Source: Bacteroidota bacterium (GTDB lineage Bacteria; Bacteroidota; Bacteroidia; Chitinophagales; Chitinophagaceae). From it: DNA of 9,603 nt. This document shows positions 6,771-9,603 of the stretch, piece after piece. A model generated the notes under the pieces. That model made no database searches. It saw only the letters and a program-made list of their open reading frames with translations, and was not told the DNA's origin. The stretch lies in the NCBI GenBank assembly GCA_028877005.1, contig JAGWPI010000080.1, forward strand, positions 1 through 9,603. Direction: 5' to 3'. The translations under genes and the position numbers were made by a program. Each line of letters opens with the position of its first letter. The first letter of the stretch is position 1.

Positions 6771-9050
6771 TTAATGCCCACCTCGGCCGCCTCTGTTATT
6801 ATTGTAACCACCCCCTCCGCCTCTGGAAGGTGCAGGTGCTGAACGTTGAGCTGGTGCAGGACGATTAATTTGAAAATTCCGAAAACGTGCTTCACCTCTT
6901 TGTTGCATAGCTTGCTGCCTATCTAAATTCCGAATTACTTCTTGATGATTGTTATTAACCGGTGCCCATTGCCTTTGAGGCGTTCTTTGCTCCCATCTTC
7001 CCTGCTGGTTTCTATAAACATTCCCTTGATGATCGGATAAAATAGTATTGCCTCTTGCTATATTAGTAGGCGTATTGGGTTGCACATGTTCTCCTCTAAT
7101 GTTTCTGTTATCCCCCAAATTATTATTGCGAACATTACCATTATTAAATTGGTCATTTCGATTATTGTAATTGTACCGATTATTCCTAATATTTATATTT
7201 CTGTTATTATATACCATTCTATTATTGGTAATAACATCATGCCGATAATTATAAATATTATTAGTAACAAAACGATTATTATTAACAATTACAGTTCTAT
7301 TATTAAATTCTCGAATATTTCTTCCATAAAAACCATAATTACCGGGTCTCCAGCAATAAGGAGGATGATAAATTCTAGGACCCCACCAGCCACCTGCCCA
7401 ACCATTCCAAATACTTGTTCCAAAACCTACATTAAACCATCCAAAACTATAGTTAAATCCCATACTCCAGCCATACCATGGGTTATACATCATATTAAAA
7501 CCCCAAGTATAAGGACGTGGATAATAGTAGTTTCCCCACCATGGGCGATAATAATAGCCGGTACCATAAACAACTGTTGGTCCATAAACAAAAGTGTTTA
7601 AATAACCGGGTGTATAACCCATATAAACCCAATCTGGTGTTACATCATAAATATAAACATATTTTAAATTGTATACCGGATAACTTGGCGGAATAATATC
7701 TATTTCTGAAGGACGTTCTGTTGCCACTGACCATGGACCATTTGGTGAAGGTGCAACAAACCATACGCCACTTTCAACTGTGTAATATTGATTGCCATAA
7801 CGTACAACTGATGAAGCTGTATTCACTGCGTATTGCATGTTGGTTCCTTCAATAGGTTTAAACTGTGGTTCACCATCATAAGTAACATCAGCGGCAGCTT
7901 TTTTTCTATCTACTTTCGCAGTTTGTGGTATTTGTGCGTCCATAATAGCTTCTTTGGCAGCATAGGTACCGGGTACGCTGGCTAATACATTGTCTTTAGG
8001 TGATCCTTCAGGTATTTTTGCAAAATCAGCCGGTATATTATTAGCTGCAACATATTGCCAGTTACCATGTAAGTTATTAGCTGTATACCATCTGCCCGAT
8101 ATTAAAATGTAATATTGTTGTGTATTTGTATCTAAAAAAATATCATTATTACTATTGGCTGCATATAATAGTGAGGTATTATCTATAGGAACCATGTTAG
8201 GTTGACCATTGGTTTGAATTAATTCTGCCGGTTTTGTACTAACTATAATATCTGAAAAACCTGTGTATGCATTGTCATCGCTTTTATCAGCATTACTACT
8301 ATAACCTGCTTGTGCATCATTGGCCGCATCTACAGCGCTGGCAATTTTAGCTAAATTAGCCGGAGGATTATTGGCAGGTGTATAAGGACCAGTAGCAGCA
8401 GGTGCACTATACCAATGTTTAGACCCGTATAAATAAAACAATCCATCTGTATTACGTACTATGGTAAAAGGTGTATTTACTACAGCATCTAAACCCCAAT
8501 TAGGATTTTTTTTCATTTTAGGTTCCCCATCTATCAAAACCAATATGGACGGGCGATCAGCATAAATAATTTGTGGCGGATTATTATCAAAATTTTGCGC
8601 CAATTTATGTTGCTCTACATTATTGTCTAACTCAGTTAATAATTGATCCATTGGCAAAGCAATGCCTGCCTGAGGTAATTGAGCTTCTAAAGTAGTTTTT
8701 AGATAGGATATGTGGTTCACATCACTATCACTACTTAATTTTAAATTAGGTACTCTGGCACTCAATAAATGCACCAAACGGGTATCCCTATCTGTTGAAA
8801 TAGTAGCTACCGACCAAAAAGTTCCAAAAATAGGATCTTGATTGGCTGAATTTTGAACAGATACTGCTGCGCGAAATTTTAAAATATCACCGGATAATGA
8901 TTCGGGTTGTGGTTGATAAATTTTAATAATTGAACCATCATTGGCAGTAATTACTTTTGGCCAGTCTGTATTATCCTGTGCACGAGTTGTGGTAAAGGAA
9001 AACAAAAAAAACAAAAGTATAGGCTGAGTAAATAGGCGCAATTTTTTCAT
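6771..9050 (-). CDS. Secreted repeat protein of unknown function with Trp/Tyr/Gly-rich and Asn/Arg-rich regions
   Basis: This is a 759-residue exported protein. Residues 1-24 form a signal peptide (KK-R start, hydrophobic core PILLFFLFSF, probable cut after RA24). Residues 25-165 form an N-terminal domain including a TFWSVATISTDRD stretch. Three related modules follow at about 175-236, 282-346 and 393-453. Each begins G(E/Q)P and has a Tyr/Trp strand pattern ending near GPY, GNW or GPW. The linker EGSPKDNVLASVPGT (348-362) and the IPQTAKVDR segment recur, as I recall, in proteins sometimes labelled carbohydrate-binding family V/XII or hypothetical. Residues 491-580 hold 11 Trp, 15 Tyr and 16 Gly in 90. 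Residues 581-650 hold 28 Asn in 70. A small DHQGNVYRNQQGRWEQ unit (673-688) and a Gly-rich basic end follow. C566 appears to be the only cysteine. Envelope or surface location is inferred; function is unknown. It is monocistronic, flanked by terminators. Confidence 0.85.
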   Translation of the reverse strand: MKKLRLFTQPILLFFLFSFTTTRAQDNTDWPKVITANDGSIIKIYQPQPESLSGDILKFRAAVSVQNSANQDPIFGTFWSVATISTDRDTRLVHLLSARVPNLKLSSDSDVNHISYLKTTLEAQLPQAGIALPMDQLLTELDNNVEQHKLAQNFDNNPPQIIYADRPSILVLIDGEPKMKKNPNWGLDAVVNTPFTIVRNTDGLFYLYGSKHWYSAPAATGPYTPANNPPANLAKIASAVDAANDAQAGYSSNADKSDDNAYTGFSDIIVSTKPAELIQTNGQPNMVPIDNTSLLYAANSNNDIFLDTNTQQYYILISGRWYTANNLHGNWQYVAANNIPADFAKIPEGSPKDNVLASVPGTYAAKEAIMDAQIPQTAKVDRKKAAADVTYDGEPQFKPIEGTNMQYAVNTASSVVRYGNQYYTVESGVWFVAPSPNGPWSVATERPSEIDIIPPSYPVYNLKYVYIYDVTPDWVYMGYTPGYLNTFVYGPTVVYGTGYYYRPWWGNYYYPRPYTWGFNMMYNPWYGWSMGFNYSFGWFNVGFGTSIWNGWAGGWWGPRIYHPPYCWRPGNYGFYGRNIREFNNRTVIVNNNRFVTNNIYNYRHDVITNNRMVYNNRNINIRNNRYNYNNRNDQFNNGNVRNNNLGDNRNIRGEHVQPNTPTNIARGNTILSDHQGNVYRNQQGRWEQRTPQRQWAPVNNNHQEVIRNLDRQQAMQQRGEARFRNFQINRPAPAQRSAPAPSRGGGGGYNNNRGGRGGH
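7071..7319 (-). repeat. Low-complexity Asn/Arg-rich coding tract
   Basis: The segment encodes roughly residues 578-660 of the secreted protein and is dominated by AAT/AAC Asn codons mixed with Arg and Tyr. On the plus strand it therefore reads as irregular attatt-type runs. The units are not exact, so this is compositional repetition and not a tandem repeat array. It may be prone to slippage and is probably a flexible, basic tail in the protein. Confidence 0.65.
7692..7874 (-). repeat. Protein module 3 of the secreted protein
   Basis: It encodes about residues 393-453, from GEPQFKPIEGTNMQYAVNT through YYTVESGVWFVAPSPNGPW to the EIDII end. It shares with module 2 the order G(E/Q)P-x5-pI-x-(G/N)T-x3-YA-N-T/S, a short strand, YY, sGxWf/y and a GpW-like turn. 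Divergence is seen at protein level only; no DNA-level repeat is apparent. Confidence 0.7.
8013..8207 (-). repeat. Protein module 2 of the secreted protein
   Basis: It encodes about residues 282-346: GQPNMVPIDNTSLLYAANS, then QQYYILISGRWYTANNLHG, NWQYV and IPADFAKI. It aligns by eye with modules 1 and 3 and is followed by the conserved-looking PEGSPKDNVLASVPGT linker. Confidence 0.7.
8343..8528 (-). repeat. Protein module 1 of the secreted protein
   Basis: It encodes about residues 175-236, from GEPKMKKNPNWGLDAVVNT through LFYLYGSKHWYSAPAATGPY to PPANLAKI. It is the most divergent of the three modules but keeps the GEP start, the YxxxxxxWY strand and the GPY turn. Confidence 0.65.
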
Positions 9051-9130
9051 ACACTCAAATTTTAAATAGTAAAATTAAATAGCTAATCAATTAAATAACC
9101 ATTCTATGACTCTAAAAAAGGCATATGTAT

Positions 9131-9178
9131 TAAAACGTTCGGTAAAAAACTTAGAAACTAAAGTAGTTTAACGTTTTA
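9131..9178. promoter_or_regulatory. Nested inverted repeats upstream of the secreted-protein gene
   Basis: The 228-base gap 9051-9278 holds no gene. Within it, TAAAACGTT (9131-9139) is perfectly inverted at 9170-9178. Inside lies a second palindrome, AAACTA-AAG-TAGTTT (9155-9169), directly against the right outer arm. They sit 81-128 bases upstream of the ATG at 9050, where an operator or leader structure could act. The region is very AT-rich, so chance is a real alternative. A weak -7-like TACTTTAG (minus strand, 9158-9165) overlaps the inner palindrome. Confidence 0.25.
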
Positions 9179-9225
9179 TTGTATTCTACTTTATTGAAAT
9201 GAATAAGCAATATCCTTGCCAATAA

Positions 9226-9256
9226 AAAAGCAGACCTTTTGGTGAGATCTGCTTTT
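9226..9256 (-). terminator. Intrinsic terminator of the acyl-ACP desaturase gene
   Basis: The 9-base arms 9226-9234 and 9248-9256 (AAAAGCAGA/TCTGCTTTT) pair perfectly around a 13-base loop. On the minus strand the hairpin runs into a T tract (bases 9224-9229). It begins 22 bases after the desaturase stop, as expected for a rho-independent terminator. Confidence 0.85.
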
Positions 9257-9278
9257 AGGTAGGTATTAATTATTGCTA

Positions 9279-9603
9279 CTATCGGTAAATCCAGTTAAAT
9301 TCATACTCCAAGGGTGCTTTAATAGCAGTACGTTCTGCTACTTTTCTAAACCTTGCCGGTAATCCCATTAAATAATCGCGAGCTTTTTCTGCTTTATCGG
9401 ATAATCCCGTCATGTATTCTATGCCCCATTCTTTTACAAGCGTTTCAACTATATCAGTATAATCTTTAGAAGTATACACGCCTAATCTTTGCGCTGCATC
9501 ACTAAAATGTGAAAAGGTTGCTCCAATTTTTTCACCTTGTTGCCTTAAAAAATGGGCTGGCATAATAATTTTTTTACGCATCATATCTTCAAATGCCAAC
9601 ATC
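9279..9603 (-). CDS. Acyl-[acyl-carrier-protein] desaturase, C-terminal part (cut by window edge)
   Basis: The gene is read from beyond the right edge to the stop TAG at 9279-9281, so only the last 107 residues are visible. The order AFEDMMRKKIIMPAH, then F.HFSDAAQRLGVYTSKDY, IVETLV..W, TGLSDKAEKARDYLMGLPARFRK and the FNWIY end follows the C-terminus of plant stearoyl-ACP desaturases almost segment by segment. Such enzymes are soluble di-iron proteins that use oxygen and ferredoxin to put a cis double bond into acyl-ACP. The two ExxH iron-ligand motifs lie in the missing N-terminal part, so an intact active site cannot be confirmed. The ATG at the very edge (9600-9602) is an internal Met, not the start. 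A terminator follows directly. Confidence 0.85.
   Translation of the reverse strand, partial: MLAFEDMMRKKIIMPAHFLRQQGEKIGATFSHFSDAAQRLGVYTSKDYTDIVETLVKEWGIEYMTGLSDKAEKARDYLMGLPARFRKVAERTAIKAPLEYEFNWIYR

Noticed and set aside
7080..7601. Long plus-strand open frame opposite the secreted-protein gene
   Set aside because: Its Ile/Asn/Ser-rich translation is the antisense reading of AAT/AAC-rich coding sequence. It has no domain or family resemblance, and the minus-strand frame has a signal peptide and recognisable modules.
2672..9603. A single lipid-modification cluster including the hydroxylase and the acyl-ACP desaturase
   Set aside because: The two lie about 5.6 kb apart on opposite strands, separated by gcvP, an unrelated secreted protein and two terminators, so no operon link is visible.

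Overview
The window looks like a low-GC chromosomal segment of a Bacteroidota bacterium, most likely from the Chitinophagaceae or a near relative. The reasons are AT-rich codon use, start codons without clear Shine-Dalgarno sites, upstream elements resembling the Bacteroidota -7 box (TAnnTTTG), and proteins that resemble their Bacteroidota forms. These include the deoxynucleoside kinase with an SDY segment, the single-chain glycine dehydrogenase and the acyl-ACP desaturase. This placement is inferred from recall of families, not from a search.

Layout, left to right. Bases 1-58 hold the last codons of an upstream gene (possibly folK). A deoxynucleoside kinase follows (86-718, +), then an MFS exporter-type permease (777-2024, +). 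The permease converges on a small eight-cysteine YkgJ-type protein (2059-2547, -). Divergent from that is a membrane di-iron hydroxylase most like alkylglycerol monooxygenase (2672-3628, +). Next is full-length gcvP (3809-6685, +). A strong two-way terminator (6706-6747) separates gcvP from a large secreted protein of unknown function (6771-9050, -). That protein has three related ~62-65 residue modules, a Trp/Tyr/Gly-rich section and an Asn/Arg-rich tail. The right edge holds the C-terminal third of an acyl-ACP desaturase (9279 to the end, -), followed by its own terminator.

How the genes relate. Most are independent housekeeping functions: nucleotide salvage, glycine cleavage, lipid modification and efflux. 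Strand switches and terminators break the window into short units: folK?-dNK(-MFS), ykgJ, the hydroxylase, gcvP, the secreted protein and the desaturase. The two lipid enzymes (hydroxylase and desaturase) are both oxygen-dependent di-iron families but are not in one operon. No gap exceeds 300 bases; the largest are 3629-3808 and 9051-9278. I see no tRNA, rRNA, CRISPR array, insertion sequence or phage gene.

I did not find a convincing new multi-gene system. The least understood item is the secreted 759-residue protein. It appears to belong to a recurring but functionally undefined family, with an Asn-rich tail that may be lineage-specific.
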